Shown one piece after another: positions 1 to 10,990 of a DNA stretch of 64,000 nt (its first letter is position 1; each line of letters starts with the position of its first letter). A program made the translations under genes and the position numbers. The stretch is from Cynocephalus volans (taxonomy: Eukaryota > Chordata > Mammalia > Dermoptera > Cynocephalidae): assembly GCF_027409185.1 (NCBI RefSeq), contig NC_084466.1, positions 73,576,501 through 73,640,500 of the forward strand, read 5' to 3'. The notes under the pieces are model-generated. The model made no database searches. It saw only the letters and a program-made list of their open reading frames with translations, and was not told the origin of the DNA.

Positions 1-852
1 TCACCCGTATTAAATATTGTCTATCTTCTTGGTGATCTTTAATAAAAGGAGACTGTCATCTGATGTTTGCCCTGGGCATAGAGTGATATTTTAAGTTGAA
101 ACATGACAAAGTTTTACATTTCATTATCTTTTAGAGGAACTACCCATATTGTGTGTATCACTGTTCATAACATTTAATTGCAAAGATTTCAATTAAAATA
201 AGGTCCCAAGTATAAATGCTTGGGGAAGAAAACTGAGCAGGCCAAAAAAAAAGAGAGAGAGAGAGAGAGTTTGCTTATTATAACTTATCACAATTAAGCT
301 CTGGATTGTGGCTCAGCAAACTCAAAGACACTAATGTCATTGAGCCTGTCACTCCTGAGTGGTGTCACACATGTGGGTAGACCTTCCTCCTCTTCTACAC
401 CTAAATATCAAGGAGACTGATATGAATGTAGCTCCTTTTGCACGCTTAGGAAAGGTGGCACAGGTTCACCCACTGCCTTCTCTGAAGCATACTTATAAGT
501 TTCCAGAAGTCCCAGTTAGTGTTTGCAAATTTAGCAACTGCTGTGAAGTTGAACACACTGTGGGGACAAAATTGGGAAAGATGGAGAAGGGTAGGGTAGA
601 GGTTGAGAAAAATCTCCATGTTGTAGGAGAATATTTTGTTTTGAGAATATTTTATCTCTCAAGTGTCCAATATTGGTATCCTTAAAAGAATTACACAGGG
701 AAAGATGCTTCCATGTCTTGATTCCAAGATAAACCTCCCCTTCCTTCCTCCTGTTTTCCTCCCACAGGCATTAATTGAACATGTTGTGCTGAGGATGAAG
801 AAGCTCTATCATCTATGCTTATTAACTGTCTGTTTGTCTATCATTCAGATGT
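1..852. other. Unassigned non-coding sequence
   Basis: I see no gene or recognisable repeat here apart from a short A-rich/(GA)n run at about 245-270. The ORFs in this stretch are short, lack family signatures and look like chance. Confidence 0.5.
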
Positions 853-2115
853 ACATGTGATTATACATACATAAAAGTTACTATTTTAACCATTTTTTAG
901 TGTTCAGTTCAGTGGCGTTAAACACATCCACAATGTCGTGCAACTAACTCCAGAACTTTTTCATTTTCCTAAACTGAAACTCTGTACCTACTAAACAGTA
1001 ACTTCCCATTCTTTCCTAGCCCCTGGCCACCTCATTCCACTTTCTGTCTTTATTAATTTGACTACACTAGGTACCTTCTATAAGCAGAATCATGTAACAT
1101 CTGTCATTCTATGTCTAGATTATTTTGCTTAGCGTAATGCCTTCAATGTTCATTCATGTTATAGTGTGTCTCAAAATTTCCTTTCTTTTAAGAAAAATAT
1201 TCCATGGTATGTATGTGTGTGTGTGTGTATATATATACACACATATACATATATATATATACACATATACATATACATATATACACATATACATATATAT
1301 ATACACATATACATATACATATATACATATACATATACATATACATATATATATACATATACATATATATATATATGCCCCTATCATATATATATGTCAC
1401 ATTTTGTTTATACATTTACCCATTGATAGACATTTGGGTTGTTTCTACTTTTTGGCTGTTGTGAATAATGCTGCTATGATGTGCAAGTATCTGTTCAAGT
1501 GCCTGCTTTCAGTTCCTCTGGGTATATACCTAAAAGTGGAATTGCTGGGTCTTAAGGTCATTCTAGATTTAACTTTATGAAGAAGCATCATATTGCTTTC
1601 TACACTGGCTACACAATTTTACATTCCCACCAGCAATGTATAAGGGTTCCAATTCCTCTACATCTTTGCTAACAGCTGTTATATTCAGCTTTTTCTTTTA
1701 AATAACAGCTATATTATTTGATATGAAGTGGTATCTCATTGTTGTTTTGATTTGCATTTCTCTAATAATTACTGATGTTGAACATCTTTTCATGTACTTA
1801 TTGGAACTTGTATATCTTCTTTGGAGAAATGTCTCACCAAGTACTTTGTCCACTTTTAAATTAGGTTGTTTGGTTTTTTGTTGCTGTAAATTGTAGGGAG
1901 TTTTAAAATATATTCTGGATATTAATCTCTTATAAGACATATAATTAGCAAATATTTTCTCCCATTCTCTAGGTTACCTTCCACTCTGTTGTTAGTGTCT
2001 GTTGATAAACAATCATTTACAATTTTGATGAAGTCCAGTTTATCTATGTTTTCTTTTGTTGCCTGTGCTTTTGGTGTCATATTTAAGAAATCATTGCCAA
2101 ATAGTCATGTACTCT
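853..2115 (-). mobile_element. Old L1 (L1M-type) 3' end, minus strand
   Basis: The plus strand reads as the reverse complement of an L1 3' end. An old L1 3'UTR (about 853-1200) is followed by sequence antisense to the ORF2 C-terminus (about 1395-2110). The minus-strand translation near 1698-1940 contains [12 protein letters not shown], the hallmark of the L1 ORF2 C-terminal region, and plus-strand phrases such as 'ttgctgggt' and 'cattcccaccagcaatg' match antisense L1. Stops and indels are frequent, so this is a dead fossil. It is split by the microsatellite at 1203-1378. Confidence 0.85.
1203..1378. repeat. Complex TG/TA/CA microsatellite
   Basis: About 175 bp of alternating purine-pyrimidine sequence: a (TG)n start followed by interleaved TATA, CACA and CATA units. 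It sits where the L1 3' end normally has a short 'gtatgtatatacc' motif and appears to be an expansion of it. It produces spurious I/Y/H/T-only ORFs in all frames. Confidence 0.95.
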
Positions 2116-3094
2116 TAATTAATGTATGTTTATTTATTACAAATTATATACATGAATACCAAACAGAAACAAATCGAAATTCAAAAAGGATGAAACCCAG
2201 ATGAAATAAGCGACTACATTATTTTATTATCATTTCAAATATGTGATTGAATAAGCTACAATTGATTTGGAAAATTTTGGCTTTAAGTTTTGGTTCTAAA
2301 TTTGGGGTTTTTTCCCATAGTTGGTTATAATGGTGGTCACAGTGACCAAGATACCTTGCAAAGACACATATATGAAAACCAAAGATGTGCATTGTTGGTG
2401 GTGCCTACTAGATGGTGATGCTGGTTTTTCAATTCCACTCACTGAGTTATGCAAAAAGTTTAGATAAAAATCGCCTACCAGATGTCCATCTTCCCTGATA
2501 TCAATCAGTTATTTGTGCAAAGTCATCAAAAGGTCCTGCATTTTATACATTTTTACAAATGTGTACAGACTCACAGAAATTCTACATGTGGAAGATTTAA
2601 AAACATTTTTAACTCTTAAAAAGTGAGCACATAAGACTTGTTACAAGTGGCGTATGTTATTTTCAGTTTTATGATCTAATAATAATGGAAATAATTCCAA
2701 ACACCCATTTTTCAAAATATTCTCCTCATACTTTGTTTCTTTCAAGAAGCTGTTATTTCCCACTCATTATTAAAATGGCAGCTTTGCCCTGAAAGAAGTG
2801 ATTAAGGGAGTTTATGTCTTTGAGAATACTTTCCAAACATTATATCCTGACAGCCACTTGTCAACCCAGACAAGACAGCAAATTTGGATCATGGTGTTTT
2901 ATATAATAAAGATGTGTAATGCCCTTATATTCAACAAATATTCAGTGTTTTTTCCACAAATAGTCAAAAAGACCTCTGTGTCATTCAAAAGATTACCATG
3001 GTTGTTCTCATTGCCAAAGTATTGTAAAATAGTCTACTATATTTTATAGGTCTTGTCTTCATGGACAGAAACTACATTTTTTACATACCTGGCA
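2116..3094. other. Unassigned AT-rich sequence
   Basis: No gene, tRNA, or repeat family that I can name is visible. The ORFs (such as 2798-3049) show no domain and no codon-use signal. Confidence 0.45.
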
Positions 3095-3106
3095 CTTGGC
3101 ACACTT
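3095..3106. repeat. Target-site duplication, left copy (12 bp)
   Basis: CTTGGCACACTT here is repeated exactly at 4634-4645. The pair brackets a poly-T start (3107 onward) and an L1 5'-end-like terminus, as expected for one retrotransposition event on the minus strand. Confidence 0.85.
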
Positions 3107-4633
3107 ATTTTTTTATTTTTCTTATTGAATCATAATTGATTATACATATTTTGGGGATTCAATGTTGACATATGTTGGTCAAATCAAAATTACCAGTATG
3201 CATATTGTTACAAATTGTACTTATACGTTATGCCCCTTGTCCAATCTCTCCCTATCCCTTTCTACCTCCCCCCTCCCACCACTGATAACCCTAGATTTAT
3301 TTTCTCCTTTTGAAAGAGTAATGGTTACTCTGTTGATTTGTTGCCTAGATGATCTGTCCAATGCCGAGAGGTGTGCTCAGGTCCTCCAATATTACCATAT
3401 AGCAGATGGTTCTTCTGTCACTCTGGAATGGGCTTTGTGGAGAGAGACATCCTATTCTTTTCTTTACTCTCTTCTGATGACTCTCATTGTGTCAATGCAC
3501 TCCAGTGGCTGGAGGACCATCTTTGTGGTGGTTGTGACATCTAGACACTTTTGTGGCAGCTGTGGTTACTGTGCTGGCTGTGGTGAGCCACCCACATGGA
3601 TATGATGTTTATGGCACACTCCTTGGCACTGGTGGTGGACCTGGTTGTGGGCAAGGGGTCCAGTCCCTGGCTCAATGCCACAGGCCCCCAGGTGAGACCC
3701 CAAGGTGCTGGCAGTGTGTCTGGTTGTGAGAGTGGGGTCTGGTCCCTGGCTTCAAGCCTCAGGTCCCCTGGTGGCCCCAAGGCACTGACAGTATGCCTTG
3801 GCCCGAACTAATTTTTTGTCCTTTGCTTACTTCTAAAATGGGGAACTTCCTTTGGGAACTAGTAATTGAGCTGTGTGGTTGAGCTAAATTGCTGCTTTGC
3901 TGCTGTTTCCCTAGGGAAGACTCTTTGTGCAGCTCAGGGTTTAATGGTTGACCTTATAGGTACTTCGAGGTTTCCAGAGACCTGGTGCATCTGGGTTGTG
4001 TAGAAAGTCTGACCCGGGCCTGAGTTTTTTCATCAAACCACACCCCATGCAATTCTGCATTCCTGACCAGTCTCCTCTGAGTGGTCCTGTGCTGATTTGG
4101 GGGCAGATTGTCTGTCCTTCCTGTGTCTCAGTGTTCTCCCAGTGGGCCCATATCCCCCACTGCCCATGCTCCAAACACTTCCCATGGGACTGGCTGTGCA
4201 CCGGTCCCTTACGATGACAAACTGGCCTCTGAATGGCTCCCCTTTTCCAGCTATTCTGGCTCCTCACTTCTGCGTGGGTCCACGGGAGCCCTATTTGTGG
4301 TCTTCCTGTCCTGGGGGCCACCAAGGCCCTCTTCTCCCCTGCCACCTCCAAGCAACTCCATCCAAAGGGCACAGCTGCGTTTTCTGCTGGCTCCTGCTCC
4401 ATGCACTCAGCAGCTCCAGTCTCAAAGCAGCCATAGCCCAAAATGCTCCAAGCAGCTTTCTTACTCTCATCATGATTTCTCCCACCTTCATGCAGTCAGG
4501 TCTCTCCACCTCTTCCCCTGAGCTCCAGCAGCCCCAGCTTGGCTGTCGTTACATTTTTATAGTTGTAAATTGGTTGATTTGTGGGAGAGAGTGACACTGG
4601 GGACCGTATATTCCACCATCCTGACTGGAACTC
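3107..4633 (-). mobile_element. ORF-less L1 derivative: 5'UTR-like region fused to L1 3' end
   Basis: Read on the minus strand, the element starts at 4633 with an L1-style 5' end (CAGGATGGTGG, then a GC-rich 5'UTR-like region to about 3406). It continues with a short piece resembling the ORF2 endonuclease region (about 3346-3405; the bases ATTGGACAGATCATCTAG align with the stretch that encodes LDRSSR in L1). It ends with an L1 3'UTR (about 3122-3345) and an A-rich tail (poly-T on the plus strand from 3107). ORF1, the reverse transcriptase and the C-terminal region are missing. A perfect 12-bp duplication flanks the whole 1.5 kb, so it probably inserted as a unit and was not deleted afterwards. 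A 166-codon minus-strand ORF (3941-4441) lies in the 5'UTR-like part and is probably fortuitous. The exact internal junctions are inference. Confidence 0.65.
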
Positions 4634-4645
4634 CTTGGCACACTT
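4634..4645. repeat. Target-site duplication, right copy (12 bp)
   Basis: Exact copy of 3095-3106; marks the 5' end of the minus-strand L1-derived element. Confidence 0.85.
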
Positions 4646-5211
4646 TCAGCTTCAACTTCTTTGCTGTAATGTCTTGACTATGAATGATGCAATGAAGAAT
4701 TTCATGTGTGGAAATATCTCTGTGACTTTACCCCAGAAGATTTTTTTATTCCATTTAAAGTAGCCATTCCGTTAAGCATAATTTTTTCATAAATTAATTA
4801 CTTTTATTAAAGAAGTTACTGCTGAGAATATATCTTAATTGGTAAATATTTTCTTTTAATTGCTCACAAAAAATGAGGTTTTTTAAAACTTTTGTTTTTA
4901 CTAGACTAGTAATACCATAAGCTGACTTGTTAGCAACATCTTTATTCTTTTCTACCTATACAAAAATCCTCCTGTACTGTATAATTTACTTTATTATTTG
5001 CTTCTTTACATCATTAGCAATGTTTGCTGAGAATCTTTCAACTGCACTTGCTCATAAATAAATGCATTTTGGCTTGTCTCCATATTGATCTCCTTGTATT
5101 TCAAACATTTTTTACCATAATAGAAAGAATAAGTGCTTACTCAATCATATGTGATTTTTCATCTTTTTAATTTTTTGGTGTTAAGCAAGAAGACTCAAAA
5201 GAGGCTTTAAA
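4646..5211. other. Unassigned AT-rich sequence
   Basis: Low-GC sequence with no recognisable gene or repeat. Confidence 0.45.
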
Positions 5212-5325
5212 TTTTTTTCATTAATTTAATTTATTAATTTATTTGTTTTTCCTTTGGTGTCTGGCTGGTACTGGGACCTGAACTCTCAACCTTGGTGTTA
5301 TCAACACCATGCTGAGTTACTATTG
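5212..5325 (-). mobile_element. Diverged tRNA-Ile-derived SINE monomer
   Basis: Read on the minus strand, 'gcatggtgttgataacacc' followed by 'gagttcaggtccc' matches the anticodon arm (GAT) and B box of tRNA-Ile. An A/T-rich tail lies on the plus-strand left side (about 5212-5250). It is degenerate compared with the two young copies at 33.1 and 49.9 kb. The intact copies elsewhere show the same tRNA ancestry. Confidence 0.75.
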
Positions 5326-7429
5326 CACAACTTCACTTATGGAATGGTTGGGAATTGACCAAAGGGTGTGGATAAGGGAGGACTCTCCAGCCAGCAGAGA
5401 GAGCATATACTGATATATGATGCTGTGGAAAAAGTGGCCAACTTGGAAAACTGTAAATAATTATGATTTACCATGAGACAAATGTAGGGGACCATCAGGT
5501 GATGAGATTATAAACGCCAGCAGGAGCCAGATCTAAGGCATTCTTTAGGAAGAGTGAGCAATGAAATGAGTCCCAACTCAGAGTCTCTACCACACAGAAT
5601 CCAAGGCAAGGATTAAATGCAAATGCTCTCCTGGGAAGGGTGATCTCAGGGTAGTGAGAGGGAAAGCAAAATGAGTCAGGGAAGGATGGGAGGTAACACG
5701 AAGTCTTATGTTATGGAGCTCGCCATTGTTTCATGAAGGAATGCAGCATTTCTCAGCCACATGAAACATCTCCAAGTAGGCTCTGCAGAAAAACTGTGCC
5801 TCAGGGCCATCCATCAGAGGGTGTATGGAGAAGGAATTCACCTGATAACACCCTCTCTTCTCTTGTGTCCCATTGAATGAAGTGTACTCATGGGGTGTTA
5901 ACTCCTCTGTTCTTCTGGATTTTATTATCTGGCACCTTATGGAAAGCCAGATTCCATCTTGGAGTAGGAGGTGGAGTCAGAGACACCCGGTGTCTGCCTC
6001 AGGGAAGAAAACAGTGTGGGCTCACATGGAATTGGTCATTGTGGCAGTGGTTGAGACAGAACCAATGATCAAAAGCAGATTGATGAGTGAGGCTGAGAGA
6101 ATCTGAGAGTGCATAATATGTGCCCAACAGAGATGACTTCTTGTTGTGACTCAGATCTGCTTGTGATTTTCCACTACTTCTGGCTCCTCTCCTGTAATAT
6201 AGGACTTTTATTATTGTGAGAACAAGCTGCCCTTCCTGCTTATCCAAAAAGCGAGGTACAAGTCAATCAGGTACTGAGTCTCTTTCAAGATGGTAGATAG
6301 TGGATTTCCTAAAACAATCAAGGCAAAATAGTGAAATAAGTGAAATAAGTTACAATCCCTATGCTAGGGCTGGTCCTGAGGCTCTGGTTGACATTTATTT
6401 TTTCTCTTGTCTTCACCCATTCTACATTTCCCTCATCCTCAGCCTATTTTTGGCTGGTCTAAGTTTCTTTCCTGGTGCAATGACCCAGAACTTCAAGTGG
6501 TCTGACCCTTTATTTGCCCTGTACCTTTTAGGTTGTAGTTGCTGCATTTTCCCATTAACCATTACCAGTGGGAATGAAAGTACTGAGAGAGATCCAGCAA
6601 ATCCCCTGGTTTTCCGACATTATCCTCTATGACCCCATTCTGAGGTAGTTACACCAATTCCTTACTTACTGCTAACAGTAAATCATTTCCTTGCCTGTTG
6701 GACTATTGCATGAAAGCCCACAGAGATCAGTCTGTAGTCACAACTTTAATTTCAGTGGAACTCTTACATACACCAACAGAGAAGTGTTGTTTCCCTGAGA
6801 ACTGGGACCTCTAATTGGCAGGAACTTAGATTGCAGGGAGTAGAAACAATACTATAGATGGGTCCCTGTGTTTGATGGTGGTGGGGGGGAGGAAGTTCCC
6901 TTGGTTCTTGGGTCCATTGTTCTGGCTATAGGAGGGATAGTATATATATCTCAGTTGTTGTTGCTTTGCCTCCCATGGATTTGTCACCCCTTTTCCCCTG
7001 GGTGATGGAGCCACCAAAGATTACTCAAAGCCCATCTCTTCTGAGCTGTAAGAAGCCCCAGAAAGGAGTTAATCTCCCAGAACCCTCAAGATAGAGGTAT
7101 TTCTTCCATTTGGGAAATTAACCACGAATTGAGGTTCTCTCCCTGCATTTATTCTTCAGACCAAGAAGTTACAGGAAGAGAACACAGGTGGGGTTTTTGC
7201 TAAGTACCATTTAACAAGTTTAACAATAGAAGCTGGTAACATGCAATTAAGTCGATCCACTAACAAAAGCTTGATTTTAGCAAACGTTCTCTTCTTACAG
7301 CAATTTCCCAGTATCTTTACATATCAATCAGTAACCTGTCTGTCTTTGAGTCAGAAACCTTGCTGTGTTACAATTCTTTATCTTATAACAGAGACTATAT
7401 AGCCTGGGGAAATTTTCCTGTCCTTTGCA
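5326..7429. other. Unassigned; possibly the 3' part or LTR of an ERV
   Basis: No gene that I recognise. It lies downstream (minus strand) of the ERVL-like pol remnant, so its distal internal region or LTR could be here, but I could not see convincing LTR ends. The 110-codon plus-strand ORF at 6300-6632 has a hydrophobic stretch but no identifiable family and no upstream gene structure. Confidence 0.35.
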
Positions 7430-8610
7430 AGGTCAATATTTGAAACTGCAAGGCTTTGGAAAACCAGGCCCTGTGAAGTACATTTGCTTTATGGATACTC
7501 TACAAGCTGTTGGTTTATCCCATACATTACTTTTTGAAGATAGAAACCAAATCCTGCAAGATGTCAGACTAAGCTGAGCCTTCAACAGGCCATTCATCAT
7601 TGTATTAGGATGGCTACTTCTAGATGATGGCATACATGCTATTACCAGTGAGTCCCCTGGTCATAAGCTCATTTTTGCACCTCTTTTGCTGTAGGAATTC
7701 TCTTGTTGTTGGAGGGAACATCATGTGGAAAACATGTCAAAGGACAAGGCATTCTGTAAGTGTTTTGATCGTGATGCTGATAGAGGCACTGCAGATAGGA
7801 AAGGCAACTCCACACCCAGAGTATATATCAATTTTAGTGTGGGTTAGTGATCACTGTCCATTCCAATATGTAAATGGCCTGATATAATTGACTTGCCAGT
7901 AGGTAGGTGGTTGGCTGATACTTCAAGGAATGGTGCTGTGTTGAAGGCACCAGCAATATGCCCTCAATATGCCCCGGCATGTGGGCTGCACAGCAGTGGC
8001 TGTAGCTAGATTGGCCACGGTGACAAGAAGCCATTGTTATTAGCTCATGCCTAGCCTTCATTCCTGCCACCCTGGCCAATCTGTCCATGAGCCCATTGTA
8101 TAAGCACTGGGATGGTTGAGGCAATTATCCAAGGTTATCCCATCAGACAATCTTTCAAGGTTACCCAGAATTAGTGCTGTAATATAGGAACTGTCCATTT
8201 CCAGCTATACCAACATAGTGCTCTGACGCATCTGTGGCCAGGCTTGTCTTTTCTTCCTCTGTGGGTTGGTCAGCAGAAACCCATGGGTTGAAGGAGAGGC
8301 ACTGATGCAGTAGGTAGTTGGCATGACAGTCTGGGCCAGCAGTTAATGACAATTTACTCACAATTTTGGACCTGATCCAGCCCCCTCCCAAATGTACCAC
8401 TTTTGTCATACAGTGGATTGCTGCTATGTCTGCCCAATAGTGTGACTTGGTGATCTGAGAACACGCTGTGCTGTACAGAGGCCACACTTCTGTTTGTGCC
8501 CAGTGACTGAATGTAGCAGAGATACTAAGGCAAGTCTGTTCCTCAGAGACAGGGCTCCTCTAACAGGAGGAGCTTGAGCTTGAGAACTCCCCAATGGCTC
8601 TGCCAAACTT
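7430..8610 (-). mobile_element. ERVL-like endogenous retrovirus pol remnant (RNase H/integrase)
   Basis: Broken minus-strand reading frames at 8606-8424, 8487-8161, 8124-7834 and 7633-7433 look, in order, like the RNase H and integrase parts of a class III (ERVL) pol gene. The visible cues are TDASEHYVGIAGNG in the RNase H-like part, His/Cys-rich sequence in the next fragment, and MNGLLKAQL in the last, which resembles the end of an ERVL integrase core. Frameshifts and stops separate the fragments, so the copy is dead. The upstream part is cut off by the L1 inserted at 8636. The assignment rests on recalled motifs, and ERV class is less sure than ERV identity. Confidence 0.6.
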
Positions 8611-8624
8611 CCATTAGAACTACC

Positions 8625-8635
8625 CTGTAGTCTGA
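8625..8635. repeat. Target-site duplication, left copy (11 bp)
   Basis: CTGTAGTCTGA is repeated exactly at 9738-9748 and brackets the plus-strand L1. Confidence 0.85.
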
Positions 8636-9737
8636 AACCTGCAGAATGGGAGAAAATATTCGCAAACTATGCATCTGACAAGGAATTGATATCCAGAATA
8701 TACAAGAAACTCAAACAACTCAATGGTAAAATAACAAATAATCTGATTTATAAATGGGCAAATGAGCCGAGTAGACATTTCTCAAAAGAAGACATACAAA
8801 TGGCTAACAGGTATATGAAAAAATGCTCAGTATCACTAAACATCAGAGAAATGCACATCAAAACCACAATGAAATATCATCTCACCCCAATTAGAATGGC
8901 AATTATCAAGAAGATAGAAAATAAATGCTGGCAAGGACGTGGAAAGGGGGGAATATACATTATTGGTGGGAATATAAATTAGTACAGTGCATTATGGGAA
9001 ACATTATGGAGGTTTCTCGAACAACTACACATAGAGCTACCACACAATCCGTAATCTACCACTGGGTATAACTCCAAAGGAAAGGAAATCAACAGGTCAA
9101 AGAGGTACCTGCACTCCTATGTTTATTGCAGCTCTATTCACAACGGCCAAGATTTGAAACCAACCTAAATGTCCATCAATAGATGATTGGATAAAGAAAA
9201 TATGGTATACACACACATACACACACACACACACAATGTATACTACTAAGCCATAAAAAAGAACAAAATTCTGCCATTTGCAGCAACATAGATGAGCCTG
9301 GAGAAAATTATGTTAAATGAAATAAGCCCGACACAGAAAAAGAAATACCATATGTTCTCACTCATATGTGGAAGCTAAAAAAAGTTGATCTTGCAGAAGT
9401 AGAGAGGAGAATAGTGGTTGCTAGAGATTGTTAAGGGGAGTGGGGAGGGAGAGATGGGGAGAGGGTGGGCAATGGATACAAAACTGTAGAGAGATAGGAA
9501 GAATAAGATATAGTGTCCTACAGCAATATAGGGAGACTACAGTCAATAAAAAATTACTGTGTAACTTCAAGTAGCTAGTTGAGAGGATATTAAACATTCC
9601 CAGCACAGAGGTGACAAATATTTGAGGTCATAGGTGTGCTAAATACCCTGATATGATCAGTGCACACTATATAGATGTACCCAAATATCATATTGTATTC
9701 CATAAATATATGCATGGGTCAAAAGAAAAAAAATATA
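8636..9737 (+). mobile_element. 5'-truncated L1 (ORF2 C-terminus plus 3'UTR)
   Basis: The plus-strand frames contain L1 ORF2 C-terminal sequence: [13 protein letters not shown] and [18 protein letters not shown] near 8686-8830, then [13 protein letters not shown]. Later frameshifted sequence (about 9000-9400) matches the end of ORF2, and the 3'UTR and A-rich tail end at 9737. Its (CA)n at 9209-9236 sits inside the ORF2 end. It is flanked by an 11-bp duplication, so it is a single 5'-truncated insertion. Several frameshifts and stops make it inactive. It interrupts the ERVL-like remnant. Confidence 0.9.
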
Positions 9738-9748
9738 CTGTAGTCTGA
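9738..9748. repeat. Target-site duplication, right copy (11 bp)
   Basis: Exact copy of 8625-8635 immediately after the L1 A-rich tail. Confidence 0.85.
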
Positions 9749-10049
9749 GATGCTTCCGCCCAACCTTCCTTCCTTCCTTCTCTCCTTCAGTCAGGATCAG
9801 ATCTGCATTATGATCTTGCATGTCTAAATCTTGGCATTTGCTTCTCAGAGGGCCTGGACTGACATATGGTGCTTTATATGAGTCTGGAAATGGTGGAGGG
9901 AAGCTGGAAGATCCCCACAGGCATGCCCTGAGATGTTTGAAGTAGCTGTGGTCAAGGCAGAGCAGGTGGCAGAGGCATGGGAGACAGAGGCTGAAAGAAT
10001 CTGAAGAGCTGCATAAGACATGTCCAGTACAGAGGGTTTCAACAACAGA

Positions 10050-10990
10050 TTGATACAACTTTAGGCAGAAGTAAAATGAATGGACTGGAAGGGAGAAAAT
10101 ATATTGACAAGGAGACTGGTTAGGAGACAATATTCCAGGCAAGAGACAGTGAGCATATGAACCACAGCAGTGACACTGAGAATGGAGAGGAAGGCACAGG
10201 GATGCTAGGAGAAATCCACAGGACTTAGTGCTATCAATGTGGGACACTGGAGAGAGGGAGGAGACAAAACTGACTCTTTGGCTACTGTTTGGAATAACTG
10301 AGAAGATAAGGAATACAGAAAGAAAAAAACTTTTTTTTTTTTTTTTAAAAATAAAGCCTTTCTGGTCACATTGAGTCTGAGGTGTCATTGAAACATCCAG
10401 GTCAGCTGTGGGATGCATAGATGTGGAGCTGAGGAAAAATTCTGAAGAGCAGATACAGATTTTGGAATCCTCAGCCTTAAGGAGAATCCATGAGCAAGGA
10501 TGAAATTGCCCAGGCAGAGCATGAAAAGAAGCAGTCTCATGATGGAAGTCTGGGGCTCGCTGACTTTTAATGGGCTAAAAGACCAAAAGGAGACAGGAAG
10601 AGAGGGGACCAGAAGCAGGAGAACTGGGGTCCCAAAGGCCAAGTAAAGGACTTCAAGAAGAGGGAGTTTTCAATGGCATTGGGTGCATTGGAGACGTTGA
10701 ACCAGGTAAGGACTGGAATAGAGCCATTATGTTGCTGTTAGTGGTTTTAGCAAGAGGAATGTCATAGCTGAGCTGGGGCAGAAGCCAGGTTCTGATGGAT
10801 CAGATCTGCATTATAAAAGTGAGTATAAAAGTGAGAGCTGACGTGGGAATCACAGCTCTTCCAGCGAGCTGAGTGCAAAAGGAGAGTGAGAAACAGAGAC
10901 TTGTCACCAAATGGGTAGGCAGAATTCAAAGAGGACTTTCTTTGTTTTCTGCTCATCACTTTTTTAAGATGGCAGAGACATGCGCATGTA
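10050..10990 (-). mobile_element. L2 LINE fragment, minus strand
   Basis: Purine-rich plus-strand text (for example 'ggagactggttaggagaca', 'aaacatccaggtcagctgtggg') follows the antisense of the L2 ORF2 region. The sense strand is minus. A long minus-strand ORF (9657-10418) runs from here into flanking sequence and has no coherent domain. Upstream sequence 9749-10049 could be more of the same but is not assignable. Confidence 0.65.

Noticed and set aside
1125-1580. Overlapping ORFs of 75-151 codons on both strands
   Set aside because: They are translations of the TG/TA/CA microsatellite (only I, Y, H, T, C and V runs) and of antisense L1.
3941-4441. 166-codon minus-strand ORF
   Set aside because: Lies in the 5'UTR-like part of an L1-derived element; no domain and no start context suggest a gene. 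Kept only as a note in that entry.
6300-6632. 110-codon plus-strand ORF with a hydrophobic stretch
   Set aside because: No recognisable family, no splice or promoter context; it lies beside an ERV remnant and is likely chance.
9657-10418. 253-codon minus-strand ORF, the longest outside the young L1
   Set aside because: Runs across L2-derived and unassigned sequence, low-complexity and Cys/Ser/Leu-rich with no family signature; chance ORF.
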